The notes under the pieces were generated by a model. It made no database searches and was not told the DNA's origin. It saw only the letters and a list, made by a program, of their open reading frames with translations. 64,000 bases of DNA from positions 3,320,001 through 3,384,000 of the forward strand of contig NZ_CP016537.2 in the NCBI RefSeq assembly GCF_001687585.2, in the 5' to 3' direction. Position 1 is the stretch's first letter. Each line of letters opens with the position of its first letter. Origin of the DNA: Planococcus halocryophilus (GTDB lineage Bacteria; Bacillota; Bacilli; Bacillales_A; Planococcaceae). Positions 27,256-37,126 of this stretch are shown piece after piece. A program made the position numbers and the translations under genes.

Positions 27256-28479
27256 TCAAAGTTCTCCATATACTAACTTCCCACGGAATACGACCGCTTT
27301 TCTTTCTGGCGTACGAGCCACCGCTTCAGCAGAGCATGAGGCTTCTACAAAAACAAAGTCTGCTTCGTCGCCAACAGTTGGCCACACCACATCTCCTGTA
27401 TCGGATAAAGGAGTAATTCCATTTGTTATAAACTTCAATGAATTGGCCAAGCCGCGTTCGTCACTTTTCCGATAAACTTCACTGTACAGTGAGGCTTTTT
27501 CTAGCAAATCTCCTGAGCCATATGGCGACCAAGAATCATAAAATCCGTCACATCCAAAATGAACATTAACACCTTGTTGATCCAGTAGTGCTACAGGTGG
27601 CATTGTTTTTGTAATTGGCACAGTAGACATAATAGCCATTCCGACTTCTGCTAATTCTTTTGCTATTTTCTCTTGCTGAGCAATTGGTGATTCACCCAAG
27701 TTAAAAGCATGACTGACCGCGACACGATTTTGCCATTGTGCTTGTTTTGTTAATTCAATTAGCTTTTCGGTCGTATAATAACCGACTTGTCCACTGTCAT
27801 GTAGATGAATATCGATATCGGCATCGAATTCAGTCGCTATATTCATCATCATATCGAGTGACTTTTCAATGTTTCTATCGATACCAGCTGGGTCTAATCC
27901 ACCAACCATTGTCGCACCTGAACGCATCGCTTTTTTCATTAATCCAGGAACATCTCCATTTAATAGCCCGTGTTGGGGGAACGCTACAATCTCGTAACTG
28001 AGCTTATCGGAATGAGCTTCTAATACCGAGCGTATGCCTTCTAGATTTTTAAGGCCAATATATGGATCAATATTTACGTGAGTTCGAATATGGGTCGCAC
28101 CTTTTGACTGGAGTAATTGAATCATTGCAGTGGCACGCTGTTCCACTGTTTCAGAAAGCTCTTCTAGTTCAATTGATTCTAAGTTCAACCGCTGTTTTAA
28201 ATTTGAAACAGGCTGGCAAGCTTTCCAGTCGAGCGAAAGATAAGTTTTATCTAAATGATTGTGCATTTCTTTAAAAGAAGGCAGGCCGAGTAGCCCTTTA
28301 GCATCCATCGTTTTTATGCCAGTTTCAATTGGTTCAGTCGCAAGTTTTTTTTCTGTGATTTTACCACCTTCAATCTTTAAGTGATAAAGGGCAGTGTGTG
28401 TTTCCAGTGAGTTGTTGGAGCTTGTACTAAGACCCTCTTCTAAAAGTACATTTTTTATCCATACTGCTGTACCCATCAA
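27256..28479 (-). CDS. Cytosine-deaminase-like amidohydrolase, paralog 1
   Basis: A 407-residue metal-dependent hydrolase related to CodA. Probable metal ligands are His73 and His75 (HNHLDK), His225 (DIHLHD) and Asp311 (FGCDGFYD); His257 (VSHAF) and Gln169 (FPQHG) also match CodA. Two CodA positions differ: the proton-shuttle glutamate (HCDE in CodA) is Asp228, and the second aspartate of the GHDD motif is glycine. Cytosine itself may therefore not be the substrate; another cyclic amide or amidine is possible. No signal peptide, so cytoplasmic. It lies 19 bp after paralog 2, beyond the binding-protein gene. Confidence 0.85.
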   Translation of the reverse strand: MMGTAVWIKNVLLEEGLSTSSNNSLETHTALYHLKIEGGKITEKKLATEPIETGIKTMDAKGLLGLPSFKEMHNHLDKTYLSLDWKACQPVSNLKQRLNLESIELEELSETVEQRATAMIQLLQSKGATHIRTHVNIDPYIGLKNLEGIRSVLEAHSDKLSYEIVAFPQHGLLNGDVPGLMKKAMRSGATMVGGLDPAGIDRNIEKSLDMMMNIATEFDADIDIHLHDSGQVGYYTTEKLIELTKQAQWQNRVAVSHAFNLGESPIAQQEKIAKELAEVGMAIMSTVPITKTMPPVALLDQQGVNVHFGCDGFYDSWSPYGSGDLLEKASLYSEVYRKSDERGLANSLKFITNGITPLSDTGDVVWPTVGDEADFVFVEASCSAEAVARTPERKAVVFRGKLVYGEL

Positions 28480-28498
28480 ATTTCCTCCTTCTACCTGT

Positions 28499-29725
28499 TC
28501 ACTGCATTTGCGGCAGTTTATTTTTGATTTCTTGCCCTTTAAAAAAGACAGCTTTTATATCAGCTCTTCTAGCAATTGCCTCTGCTGTACAGCTTGCATT
28601 AACTAGAATCATTGATGCAGTATCACCAATTTGCGGCCATACTCTTTCTCCTTGTTCATTAAGAGGCGTTATTCCACCTGTAGCGTATTTCAAAAGACGA
28701 TTTAACGAATATTCATCGCTATATTTAAATCGTTCTGCAAGGACTCCTAATTTCCGAATCGTATTTCCAGTGCCGAATGGCGACCAGTGATCCGTAATAC
28801 TGTCATGGCCAAGCGAAACCTTGATGCCCGCCTGATCAATTTTTGCAACTGGAATTGTTGGACGATTAATTGGAATTGTTGTCGTTATATCAATCTGACT
28901 TTCGCGTAATGCTGCAAGCGTTGATGTAAGAACGTCCTCTTCTAAGTCACCCAGAGCTATGCCGTGACTGATTGTTACACGACCTTGCATATTTGCTTGG
29001 TTTGTATAGTCAGCAAGTCGACTAAATGTAAAAGCCCCGAGTGTATCTGGGTCGTGAAGGTGCAAGTCGATGCCTTTATTGTGTTCGGCAGCTATATCAA
29101 AGACAGTTGATAAGGAACGTTCGATATGGCGATCTACGGTTGCTGGATCTACGCCGCCAACTAAAGTTGCACCGCTCTTCATCGCTTCTCTCATTAATTT
29201 TACTGAATCGCTTCTAAGCAAACCATGTTGTGGAAATGCAACGATATCGTAAGTGATTGTGTGTTTGTAGTTTTCAAGCGCTTGTACGGTTGCTTCAAGA
29301 TTTTTCAATCCAATAATTGGATCGACGTTGCAATGGGTGCGTATATGCGTATGACCATTGCAAATTAACAACTTGATCATGTTTTCTGCTCGTTCTTGTG
29401 CAGTTGGTAGTAGTTTTGGTAATAGCTCTTTTTCTTCTTCTAATCGAGTGAAAATACCATTTGTTATAGGTGTACACGCTTTCCAAGGTCCGCTATAAAA
29501 AGTTTTATCGATATGAATATGCATTTCACGTAAGGAAGGCAGAAGAAGTTGATGTTCAGCATCGTATTTTTCTAAATAATTGTTTGGCAATTCGGTAGAA
29601 ATAGACTTAATCTTACCCTTTTCAATTTCCAAATGGACAATTTCTGTTTCGGTTCCGGTAACGCGATTACCATCTCTTTTAAAACCTTTTTCCAATCGTA
29701 CGTTCATTAACCAGTAATTTTTCAT
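28499..29725 (-). CDS. Cytosine-deaminase-like amidohydrolase, paralog 2
   Basis: A 408-residue homologue of the genes at 27256 and 39930. It keeps HIHIDK as first metal pair, HTHIRTHCNVDP, FPQHGLL, DLHLHDPDTLG, ISHG and LGHDSITDHW. As in its paralogs the CodA glutamate is aspartate (HLHD) and the residue after the metal aspartate is changed (serine). ATG at 29725 follows GGAGGT by 6 nt; a longer frame to 29758 crosses the upstream stem-loop. It follows the binding-protein gene at 29794-31365 after that stem-loop, tying the enzyme to the peptide-type ABC importer. Confidence 0.85.
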   Translation of the reverse strand: MKNYWLMNVRLEKGFKRDGNRVTGTETEIVHLEIEKGKIKSISTELPNNYLEKYDAEHQLLLPSLREMHIHIDKTFYSGPWKACTPITNGIFTRLEEEKELLPKLLPTAQERAENMIKLLICNGHTHIRTHCNVDPIIGLKNLEATVQALENYKHTITYDIVAFPQHGLLRSDSVKLMREAMKSGATLVGGVDPATVDRHIERSLSTVFDIAAEHNKGIDLHLHDPDTLGAFTFSRLADYTNQANMQGRVTISHGIALGDLEEDVLTSTLAALRESQIDITTTIPINRPTIPVAKIDQAGIKVSLGHDSITDHWSPFGTGNTIRKLGVLAERFKYSDEYSLNRLLKYATGGITPLNEQGERVWPQIGDTASMILVNASCTAEAIARRADIKAVFFKGQEIKNKLPQMQ

Positions 29726-29743
29726 GTTTGTACCTCCATTGAA

Positions 29744-29781
29744 AAACAGAAAGAGCACTAAAGGCAGTGCTTTTTCTGTTT
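29744..29781 (-). terminator. Stem-loop between binding protein and amidohydrolase 2
   Basis: Arms AACAGAAAGAGCACT and AGTGCTTTTTCTGTT pair and are followed on the minus strand by five T just before the ribosome binding site of paralog 2. It probably lowers expression of the enzymes relative to the binding protein. Confidence 0.7.
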
Positions 29782-29793
29782 ATTTTTTTAATA

Positions 29794-31365
29794 TTATTCA
29801 GCTATTTTCACTTTATCGATCATTAAATAGTTTGCAGCATTTAACCAGTAGCCACTAACACTCTCGTTGTGCACTGCCATATGCTCGTAATTACGAATGG
29901 GTACGTATACGGCATCGTCAAGCTCTATTTGTGCTAGTTCTTCATAAATTTCTAATCGCTTGTTCTCGTCTGTTTCTTCACGTGCTGTTTCAATCAATTT
30001 GTCTACTTCTGGATTGCTGTAGTAAAAAGAGTTACCAGCAGGTCCTTGTGACGCCGTATGGAACAGGTTGTATTGATTGTAGTCGCCATCACCCGTCGCA
30101 TTACCCCAACCGCTAATATACATTTGCTGCTCTCCAGCATTTGTCATTTCAATAAACGTACCGTATTCGACTACCTGAATTTCTACTTCAATGCCAATTC
30201 CTTTTAATTGAGACTGAATGACTTCTGCCATATTGATACGTTCTTTTCTATCGCTTGTCAGTAATGAAATTTTTAAGTCCTCTGCTCCAGCTTCTTTCAG
30301 TAATTTTTTCGCTTCGTTTAAATCGTATTCCGCAGGTTTGGTATTTTCACTATGGCCAAAAACTTTCGGGCTCATCGCCGAGTTTGCCAAAGTCCCTACA
30401 TTGTTATATACACCTGAGATAATCGATTCGCGTTCGATAGCATGACTGATTGCTTTACGGACACGTATATCGTTCAACGGCGCTTTCTCGGTATTAAACC
30501 CGAGGAACTCTACTGCAAGACCTTCTGTACGTGTAAGACCCATCGTGCTAGAAGCTTCAATTCGTTCGATTTCAGTGACCGGAACTTGGTCATTAATATG
30601 TGCTTCTCCTGTTTCAATCATCGCTAGTCTTGTTGCATCTTCTGGTACAACTTTGAAAACGACCCGGTCAACATTTGCTTTTTCACCCCAGTATTCTTCA
30701 TTTCTAGTTAGTGAAATTTCTTGACCACTCTTCCACTCTTCAAAGACAAATGGTCCAGTTCCAACTGGCTTATCTCTCAAGGATTCTGGATCTTCCGCTA
30801 ATGCTTTCGGGCTTAGGATACTGCCTTCTTGGCTAGCTAAGATAGATAGTAGTGGTGCATATGGGTACTCCAAAAGCAATTGCACCGTCGTTGGATCTAT
30901 TATTTTCACTTCTTTAATCATTGAAAATTTCTCGCGTTGTGGCGAACCTGTTTCTGGGTCTAGCAGACGGTCGAATGTAGCTTTAACCGCTTCTGCGTCA
31001 AAAGTAGCTCCGTCATGGAACTTGATTCCTTCATTCAATTTGAATTCCCATGTTGTATCATCAATCACTGTCCATTCTTTAGCAAGTGATGGCTGAAGTA
31101 CGAAATCTTCATCTGGCTTTACTAAATTTTCATATACTTTCTGGTAGTTAATATTCGCAGATGGAATATCCGTGATGAAATGCGGATCTAAGTTAGTAGC
31201 ATCTGAAAGTCGAACGATATTCAAAGTGCCTCCTGATGAGTTCCCACCGGCTGATACTTCTTTCTCCGTTGATTGTGCAGAATTGGTAGAACATGCTGCA
31301 AGTAGTAATAGAACAACTAGTAGCATAGAGCCTAATACAACGTGCTTAAAATTGTTTCTCTTCAT
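29794..31365 (-). CDS. ABC transporter substrate-binding lipoprotein, dipeptide/oligopeptide type (SBP family 5), copy 1
   Basis: A 523-residue lipoprotein with signal peptide and lipobox LAAC near residue 25. Family 5 landmarks include SDATNLDPHF after the signal, DDTTWEFKLNEGIKFHDGATF, PVGTGPFVFEEWKSGQEI and NDIRVRKAISHAIERESI. It faces the dpp-like genes divergently (262 bp between). Such proteins bind peptides, nickel, opines or other cationic and heterocyclic solutes; with amidohydrolases downstream, a nitrogen heterocycle or acylated amine is plausible. It is clearly related to copy 2 at 41314-42879. Confidence 0.9.
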   Translation of the reverse strand: MKRNNFKHVVLGSMLLVVLLLLAACSTNSAQSTEKEVSAGGNSSGGTLNIVRLSDATNLDPHFITDIPSANINYQKVYENLVKPDEDFVLQPSLAKEWTVIDDTTWEFKLNEGIKFHDGATFDAEAVKATFDRLLDPETGSPQREKFSMIKEVKIIDPTTVQLLLEYPYAPLLSILASQEGSILSPKALAEDPESLRDKPVGTGPFVFEEWKSGQEISLTRNEEYWGEKANVDRVVFKVVPEDATRLAMIETGEAHINDQVPVTEIERIEASSTMGLTRTEGLAVEFLGFNTEKAPLNDIRVRKAISHAIERESIISGVYNNVGTLANSAMSPKVFGHSENTKPAEYDLNEAKKLLKEAGAEDLKISLLTSDRKERINMAEVIQSQLKGIGIEVEIQVVEYGTFIEMTNAGEQQMYISGWGNATGDGDYNQYNLFHTASQGPAGNSFYYSNPEVDKLIETAREETDENKRLEIYEELAQIELDDAVYVPIRNYEHMAVHNESVSGYWLNAANYLMIDKVKIAE

Positions 31366-31627
31366 AAAGTCTCCCTCTTTCTCCTTGTAATTTTGTTGCC
31401 TTTAACGATGAGCAGTACCCGTTTATCTCAAGCTCATTCTTAATGATAAGAGAATAGTTAGAAGATTTTTTACATTTTATCTACAAATAATTTAACTATT
31501 TCGACTACTATTGGTAATTCCATTTACTTTCAGTGAGATTCTGATAATTTGAAATAAATCGCCCTGCTGCTTCATGTTGATAAGCAGAAGCTTTTCAGTT
31601 AAAAATAATCAGTTTTGGAGGGATAGT

Positions 31628-32530
31628 ATGAAAATTGAAATGGACAAAGAAAAACCATTACTTGTTACACAAACAATCGATCACCCGAGGCAATCCGTAT
31701 TTGGCAACTTCTTGTCTGTCTTTATGGAGAACAAAGCTGCAGTTGTAGGAGGCCTCATTATTCTCTTCTATATCTTCATTGCAGTTTTCGCACCTGTTTT
31801 AGCTCCTTATCATCCACACGATATCAATTTGGACAATAAACTGATTCCTCCATCAATGGAACATTGGATGGGTACAGATGATAAAGGAAGAGATATCCTT
31901 AGCCGTATTCTTTATGGATCTAGGTTGTCGATGGGGGTAGGTTTTGCGGCTGTTATCTTTGGTGGATTTTTTGGTATCACTCTAGGATTAATCGCCGGAT
32001 ATTACGGCAAATGGTTGGACACTATTATTATGCGTTGCATGGACGTGCTCTTAGCTTTCCCAGGAATTCTACTAGCACTTGCAATCGTCAGTGCATTAGG
32101 ACCAAGCCTAATCAACGTAACAATTGCAGTTGGAGCCTTTTCAGTTCCTCTGTTTGCACGAATAGTAAGAGGTTCTACATTAGAAGTAAAACAACTGGAA
32201 TACATTGACGCGATTCGTTCACTTGGTGCAAGAGACGGTACGATTATTTTCAAACATATTCTTCCTAACATCTTGTCACCCATTATTGTTCAAGGAACAT
32301 TACGAGTAGCAACAGCGATTCTGTCAGCTGCAGGTTTATCTTTCTTAGGATTAGGTGCTCAGCCACCCTCTTCAGAATGGGGAACGATGCTCAGTAGCGG
32401 ACGAGATTTTCTTTTCACCGCTCCATATATCGCTATCTTCCCAGGTCTTGCTATCGCATTTCTCGTTCTTGGCTTTAACATCTTCGGTGATGGTTTACGT
32501 GATGCATTTGATCCACGTATGAAAAAATAA
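31628..32530 (+). CDS. ABC transporter permease, DppC type
   Basis: A 300-residue inner-membrane subunit. It has the N-terminal LSVFMENKAAVVGGLIILFYIFIAVFAP segment with YHPHDINLDNKLIPPSMEHWMGTDDKGRDILSRI, the classical DppC/OppC extracytoplasmic opening, and an EAA loop near YIDAIRSLGARDGTIIFKHILPN. ATG at 31628 follows GGAGGG by 5 nt. It is first in the order C-B-D-F, whereas most dpp operons have B before C. Confidence 0.93.
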   Translation: MKIEMDKEKPLLVTQTIDHPRQSVFGNFLSVFMENKAAVVGGLIILFYIFIAVFAPVLAPYHPHDINLDNKLIPPSMEHWMGTDDKGRDILSRILYGSRLSMGVGFAAVIFGGFFGITLGLIAGYYGKWLDTIIMRCMDVLLAFPGILLALAIVSALGPSLINVTIAVGAFSVPLFARIVRGSTLEVKQLEYIDAIRSLGARDGTIIFKHILPNILSPIIVQGTLRVATAILSAAGLSFLGLGAQPPSSEWGTMLSSGRDFLFTAPYIAIFPGLAIAFLVLGFNIFGDGLRDAFDPRMKK

Positions 32531-32558
32531 TAATACTCATATAGAGGAGGTTCTTTCC

Positions 32559-33479
32559 ATGCTCATGTTCATTTTAAGACGTCTATTCCAAACAATTCCC
32601 GTCATCTTCGGAGTGACGATCGTAGTATTCATCATCATGCAGCTTGTTCCCGGTGACCCAGCAGTCCTGTTAGCTGGTGAAGGTGCCACACAAGAAACAA
32701 TTGAAGCGCTTCGAACACAACTTGGTCTTAACCAACCCTTGTACGCCCAGTACATTGACTATGTCACCAATATATTCCGCGGTGACCTTGGAACTTCTTT
32801 AAAGAACAATCAACCAGTACTTGATGAAATTATGTTACGACTGCCGATTACACTGGAATTGGCCATCTTTAGTACAATCATCACGATTGTTCTTGGAATG
32901 GCTGCTGGCATCATTTCAGCGGTAAAACCTTACTCCATTATCGATACGGTTGTAATGGTTATCGCCCTTCTAGGAATTTCTTTACCGAGCTTTTGGTTCG
33001 GTTTGATGCTGATGTACGGATTCTCCGTAAAGCTTCAAATATTCCCGGTAGCCGGTTGGGATAGTCTAGCGCACATTGTCTTACCTGCTTTCACACTCGG
33101 TGCAGGTGGTGCAGCTATCGTTGCGCGAATGACTCGTTCAAGTATGCTTGAGGTTATTCGTCAAGATTATATTCGGACTGCTCGAGCAAAAGGCGTGAAA
33201 GAACGCGTCATTGTTTACAAACACGCCTTACGAAATGCCTTGATCCCCGTTATTACAGTTATCGGTCTTCAGTTCGGAGCGTTACTGGGTGGGACAGTAC
33301 TCGTTGAATCTATTTTTGCTATCAATGGACTTGGACGAATGATTGTCGATTCAATCAGAATGCGTGACTTACCAATGGTTCAAGGTGGCGTACTGGTCGC
33401 TTCCTTAGTCTTCGTAGCCGTCAATTTACTAGTAGATGTTTTGTATAGATTCTTTAATAAACGGATTGAACTAAACTAA
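32559..33479 (+). CDS. ABC transporter permease, DppB type
   Basis: A 306-residue inner-membrane subunit with the usual N-terminus [32 protein letters not shown], the [18 protein letters not shown] region and the EAA loop [28 protein letters not shown] that docks on the ATPases. GGAGG precedes ATG at 32559, 28 bp after the DppC-type gene. Confidence 0.93.
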   Translation: MLMFILRRLFQTIPVIFGVTIVVFIIMQLVPGDPAVLLAGEGATQETIEALRTQLGLNQPLYAQYIDYVTNIFRGDLGTSLKNNQPVLDEIMLRLPITLELAIFSTIITIVLGMAAGIISAVKPYSIIDTVVMVIALLGISLPSFWFGLMLMYGFSVKLQIFPVAGWDSLAHIVLPAFTLGAGGAAIVARMTRSSMLEVIRQDYIRTARAKGVKERVIVYKHALRNALIPVITVIGLQFGALLGGTVLVESIFAINGLGRMIVDSIRMRDLPMVQGGVLVASLVFVAVNLLVDVLYRFFNKRIELN

Positions 33480-33495
33480 AAGGCGGTGCATTAGA

Positions 33496-34512
33496 ATGGA
33501 ACCACGTGAAACTATTTTAGAAGTTAAAAATTTAAAAACTTATTTCCATACAAAGCGCGGCGTTAGTAAAGCCGTAGATGGTATCGACTTTTCTCTTAAA
33601 AAGGGAGAAACTTTGGGGATTGTAGGTGAGTCTGGTTGCGGTAAAAGTATTACGTCACTATCGATTCTTCGATTAATCCCAACTCCCCCAGGAAAAATTG
33701 AAGGCGGCGAAGTTTTGTTCAAAGGAAGAGATTTAGTAACTCTTTCAGACAATGAAATGCGCAAAATTCGTGGCAATGAAATTTCGATGATTTTTCAAGA
33801 ACCTATGACTTCTCTAAATCCTGTAATTCCTGTCGGCGAACAAATTGCAGAGGCTATTCGCCTTCACCAGAAAATGAATAAAAAAGAAGCACGTGCGAAA
33901 GCTATCGATATGTTGAAGTTAGTCGGGATTCCTTCTCCTGAAAAACGTGCGAAACAAGAGCCTTTTCAATTGAGCGGTGGAATGCGGCAGCGTGTCATGA
34001 TCGCTATGGCACTTTCTTGTAATCCCGAAGTGCTGATTGCAGATGAACCAACAACGGCTCTAGATGTAACAATTCAAGCTCAAATTTTGGAACTGATTAA
34101 AGATTTACAAACAAAACTAGGCATGGGCGTCATCATGATTACTCACGACCTGGGTGTAGTCGCAGAGACATGTAATAAAGTCGCAGTCATGTACGCAGGG
34201 AATATCGTAGAATATGCACCTACGCAAAATCTTTTTGATGAACCTAAGCACCCTTATACACGGGGGCTTTTAGCATCTCTACCAAAAATTGATGAAGACA
34301 AAGAAGAACTTTACACAATTGAAGGCAGCGTGCCAAGTTCTTACAGCATGCCTGAAGGATGTCGCTTCGCATCCCGTTGCCCGTTCGCAGAAGCCATGTG
34401 CCATCAGAAACAACCTGAACTTCTTGAACACCAAGATGGTTCGAAAGTTCGCTGCTGGATGTACTCAAACGAATGGACAGGTGAAAAACTACAAGAGGAG
34501 GTATTCAGCTAA
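33496..34512 (+). CDS. ABC transporter ATP-binding protein, DppD type
   Basis: A 338-residue ATPase with Walker [10 protein letters not shown]-loop [10 protein letters not shown], signature LSGGMRQRV, Walker B LIADEPT and H-loop ITHDLG. The C-terminal oligopeptide-transporter extension has the cysteine cluster [14 protein letters not shown], typical of DppD/OppD. It lies 16 bp after DppB and its stop codon overlaps the next start by one base. Confidence 0.95.
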   Translation: MEPRETILEVKNLKTYFHTKRGVSKAVDGIDFSLKKGETLGIVGESGCGKSITSLSILRLIPTPPGKIEGGEVLFKGRDLVTLSDNEMRKIRGNEISMIFQEPMTSLNPVIPVGEQIAEAIRLHQKMNKKEARAKAIDMLKLVGIPSPEKRAKQEPFQLSGGMRQRVMIAMALSCNPEVLIADEPTTALDVTIQAQILELIKDLQTKLGMGVIMITHDLGVVAETCNKVAVMYAGNIVEYAPTQNLFDEPKHPYTRGLLASLPKIDEDKEELYTIEGSVPSSYSMPEGCRFASRCPFAEAMCHQKQPELLEHQDGSKVRCWMYSNEWTGEKLQEEVFS

Positions 34513-35507
34513 TGCAAATAATCGAAGAGAAAAAAGTCTTATTGGAAGTTTCTAATTTAAAACAATACTTCTCTGTAAAGAAAGATTCTATTTTTCAGCC
34601 AAAAGCATATGTTAAAGCAGTTGATGATATTTCTTTTGTCGTAAACGAAGGGGAAACGCTGAGCATTGTAGGGGAATCCGGTTGCGGAAAATCGACAACG
34701 GGTCGTGCGATTTTAAGACTTGATGAGCCAACAGATGGTAAGGTTTTATATGCAGGAAAAAATATTGTGGATTTGACCAAACAGGAAATGCGCGAACTGC
34801 GGGGTGACTTGCAAGTAATTTTCCAAGATCCGTTTGCTTCGCTAAATCCAAGGCAAACAGTTAAACAAATTCTTCGAGAAGCCATGACTATTCAAAAATC
34901 TGTCGAAAAACAATTACAACATGATAGAATGATTGAATTATTAAACTTGGTTGGTCTCCCAGGCGAAGCATTGAACCGTTACCCCCACGAATTTAGTGGG
35001 GGTCAGCGCCAACGAATCGGAATTGCACGCGCTCTTGCAGTCGACCCGAAACTAATCATTTGCGATGAAGCTGTATCAGCACTCGATGTCTCTATTCAAG
35101 CTCAAATTTTAAACTTGTTGAAAAAATTACAGAAGCAATTTAAGCTGACCTACCTCTTCATCTCACATGATTTAAGTGTCGTACGATATATTTCTGATCG
35201 TGTGATGGTCATGTACTTAGGAAAAATCGTAGAAATCTCAGACAAAAAAGATTTATTTGAGGTTCCTCTACACCCATATACGAAAGCTTTGTTGTCTTCA
35301 ATTCCTGTACCAAATCCAGCCGTCAAGAATGAACGAATCTTGTTAAAAGGTGATGTTCCGTCTCCAATTAACCCGCCAAGTGGTTGTCGTTTTCATACAC
35401 GTTGCCCTTTTGCTACAGATCGGTGCAAATCTGAAGAGCCTGCTTTAAGAGAATTGCGTTCTAACCATTTTGTTAGCTGCCATTATGCTGAGGAACTATT
35501 AGGATAA
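34512..35507 (+). CDS. ABC transporter ATP-binding protein, DppF type
   Basis: A 331-residue ATPase with Walker [13 protein letters not shown]-loop FQDPFASLNPRQTV, signature FSGGQRQRIG, Walker B IICDEAVSALD and H-loop ISHDLS. The C-terminal extension carries CRFHTRCPFATDRC. ATG at 34512 overlaps the previous stop codon (TAATG), so the ATPases are translationally coupled. The transporter gene set has no binding-protein gene of its own on this strand; the two copies at 29794 and 41314 are the candidates. Confidence 0.95.
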   Translation: MQIIEEKKVLLEVSNLKQYFSVKKDSIFQPKAYVKAVDDISFVVNEGETLSIVGESGCGKSTTGRAILRLDEPTDGKVLYAGKNIVDLTKQEMRELRGDLQVIFQDPFASLNPRQTVKQILREAMTIQKSVEKQLQHDRMIELLNLVGLPGEALNRYPHEFSGGQRQRIGIARALAVDPKLIICDEAVSALDVSIQAQILNLLKKLQKQFKLTYLFISHDLSVVRYISDRVMVMYLGKIVEISDKKDLFEVPLHPYTKALLSSIPVPNPAVKNERILLKGDVPSPINPPSGCRFHTRCPFATDRCKSEEPALRELRSNHFVSCHYAEELLG

Positions 35508-35669
35508 AGAAGTTCTTTATTAGTATTAACGAAATAATGTGATATAACTATTGAGCATTTCTGAATATTGGAGTAGGTTTAGGTAACAGCCCTCCAAAAA
35601 CAGAGTGCTCTACTTTCATTCGCCCCCTCTCATTCCTAATACTCAGTAAAGCAAGGAGCAGTGCATGCG

Positions 35670-36425
35670 ATGCTGACGATAGAAGCTTTTTCCCTTTATA
35701 TTTTAATATGTGTACTTGCCCCACTTATAGGTGCCTTCACATTATTATTTTTGTTTGTTTTTGAAAAACGGATTGATTTGATTGAAAAAGAAAAGAATGA
35801 AATTGCTTTAGAGAACGAATTACAAAAAGCTCTCTACAATCAACTAAATCAAGAAATACAACCTCATTTCTTTTTTAATACCATGAATTCGATTTTAAGT
35901 CTGGCTCGACTTGAACGAAAAGAAGAACTGATTTATTCAATCGAGACATTCTCAAAGCTTTTAAAGCATAAATATAAAACAAACACTACATTCATTACGG
36001 TTGAGGACGAATTATCGTACGTCATTTCTTATTTAGATATCCAAAAAATTCGCTTTCGAGAACGGCTCGATTATCAAATCGATGTTGAGCCAGCTGTCCA
36101 AAAAGCCATCACGCTGCCTTTTTTAATTCAAACACTCGTTGAAAATGCCTTTAAGCATTCTTTCGAGAAAAAAGCCGGAAAAGCTGAACTTCAAATAGTC
36201 ATCTCAAAGCAAGACTCTATGCTGTGCATCCTTGTTGCTAACAGTCTACCAAACGAAGAACAGCAACGTTCATCTGACGATGGGACCGGCCTTTCTAATA
36301 TTTCTAAAAGGTTGAATTTATTGTTTCCAGATGATGAAAAATTCCTTGGCATAACGCATTCAAATGACTGGACGACCGTAAAAGTACTATTTCCACTTGT
36401 TTATCAAATAGATTTAAAGGAGTGA
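35670..36425 (+). CDS. Membrane sensor histidine kinase, LytS/YesM-like
   Basis: A short kinase of 251 residues: one N-terminal hydrophobic segment (LYILICVLAPLIGAFTLLFLFVF), a coiled linker, then a His_kinase domain with the phosphoacceptor in QEIQPHFFFNTMNSI, and an ATPase domain with N box LVENAFKHSF and G box GTGLSNISKRL. There is no large extracellular sensing domain, so it may sense through the membrane or through partner transporters. ATG at 35670 is 11 nt after AAGGAG. It precedes the response regulator gene by 8 bp and follows the ABC transporter genes. Confidence 0.9.
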   Translation: MLTIEAFSLYILICVLAPLIGAFTLLFLFVFEKRIDLIEKEKNEIALENELQKALYNQLNQEIQPHFFFNTMNSILSLARLERKEELIYSIETFSKLLKHKYKTNTTFITVEDELSYVISYLDIQKIRFRERLDYQIDVEPAVQKAITLPFLIQTLVENAFKHSFEKKAGKAELQIVISKQDSMLCILVANSLPNEEQQRSSDDGTGLSNISKRLNLLFPDDEKFLGITHSNDWTTVKVLFPLVYQIDLKE

Positions 36426-36433
36426 AGCTACTG

Positions 36434-37126
36434 ATGAACATCCTGCTTGTCGATGACGAACCACTTGAATTGGAACAAATGGAGTATTTGATCAACAAGA
36501 ATTTTCCGATGTGGGACATATACAAAGCTCAAGATGCTTCTCAAGCAATGAAAATAGTAAGCCACTCCGATATATTTTTAGCATTTTTGGATATCCAATT
36601 ACCAGGTAAAACCGGACTTGAACTGGCCAAAGAATTGAAAGCCGTTTCCGATGCGGATATTGTCATGGTAACGGCTTATCAAAGCTTTGAATATGCTCAT
36701 ACAGCACTGCGGTTAGGGGTTGTCGATTACATTACAAAGCCAGTAATCGAAGAAGATTTAGTAAAAGTATTAAATAATTACTCACAACTCACCCATTACT
36801 CACACCAAATTCAACAATCGATTAAACTAATTCATCAAAATTATGAAGAAAAAATTACATTGCATTTTTTAGCAACAAAAATTCATATCAACCCCGCTTA
36901 CTTAAGCCGAAAATTCCAAGAAGAAGTTGGCGTTGGATTTTCTGAATACGTAAATAATTACCGCTTAATGATGGCTAAAAAGATGTTAATCGATCGACCA
37001 GAAGCCAGCATCGGAGAAGTTTCCGAAAAATGTGGATTTAATAGCCAGCATTACTTCAGCCAGATGTTTCGAAAAGAGACTGGATTATCACCTAGAGACT
37101 TTCGACTAAAGGAGACCGGGCATTGA
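36434..37126 (+). CDS. AraC-type response regulator, YesN-like
   Basis: A 230-residue regulator. The receiver domain (about 1-115) has LLVDDEPLELEQ, the phosphoacceptor aspartate in FLDIQLPGKTG and the lysine in DYITKPV. The C-terminal AraC/XylS DNA-binding domain (about 135-230) has two helix-turn-helix motifs (ATKIHINPAYLSRKFQEEVG and VSEKCGFNSQHYFSQMFRKETG). ATG at 36434 follows AAAGGAG; the GTG at 36422 overlaps that site. It likely controls the surrounding importer and amidohydrolase genes. Confidence 0.92.
   Translation: MNILLVDDEPLELEQMEYLINKNFPMWDIYKAQDASQAMKIVSHSDIFLAFLDIQLPGKTGLELAKELKAVSDADIVMVTAYQSFEYAHTALRLGVVDYITKPVIEEDLVKVLNNYSQLTHYSHQIQQSIKLIHQNYEEKITLHFLATKIHINPAYLSRKFQEEVGVGFSEYVNNYRLMMAKKMLIDRPEASIGEVSEKCGFNSQHYFSQMFRKETGLSPRDFRLKETGH

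Noticed and set aside
35508..35669. Palindrome ATAAAGAAGTTCTTTAT after the DppF-type gene as terminator
   Set aside because: It has no usable loop or T-run, overlaps the gene end, and downstream genes may be co-transcribed.
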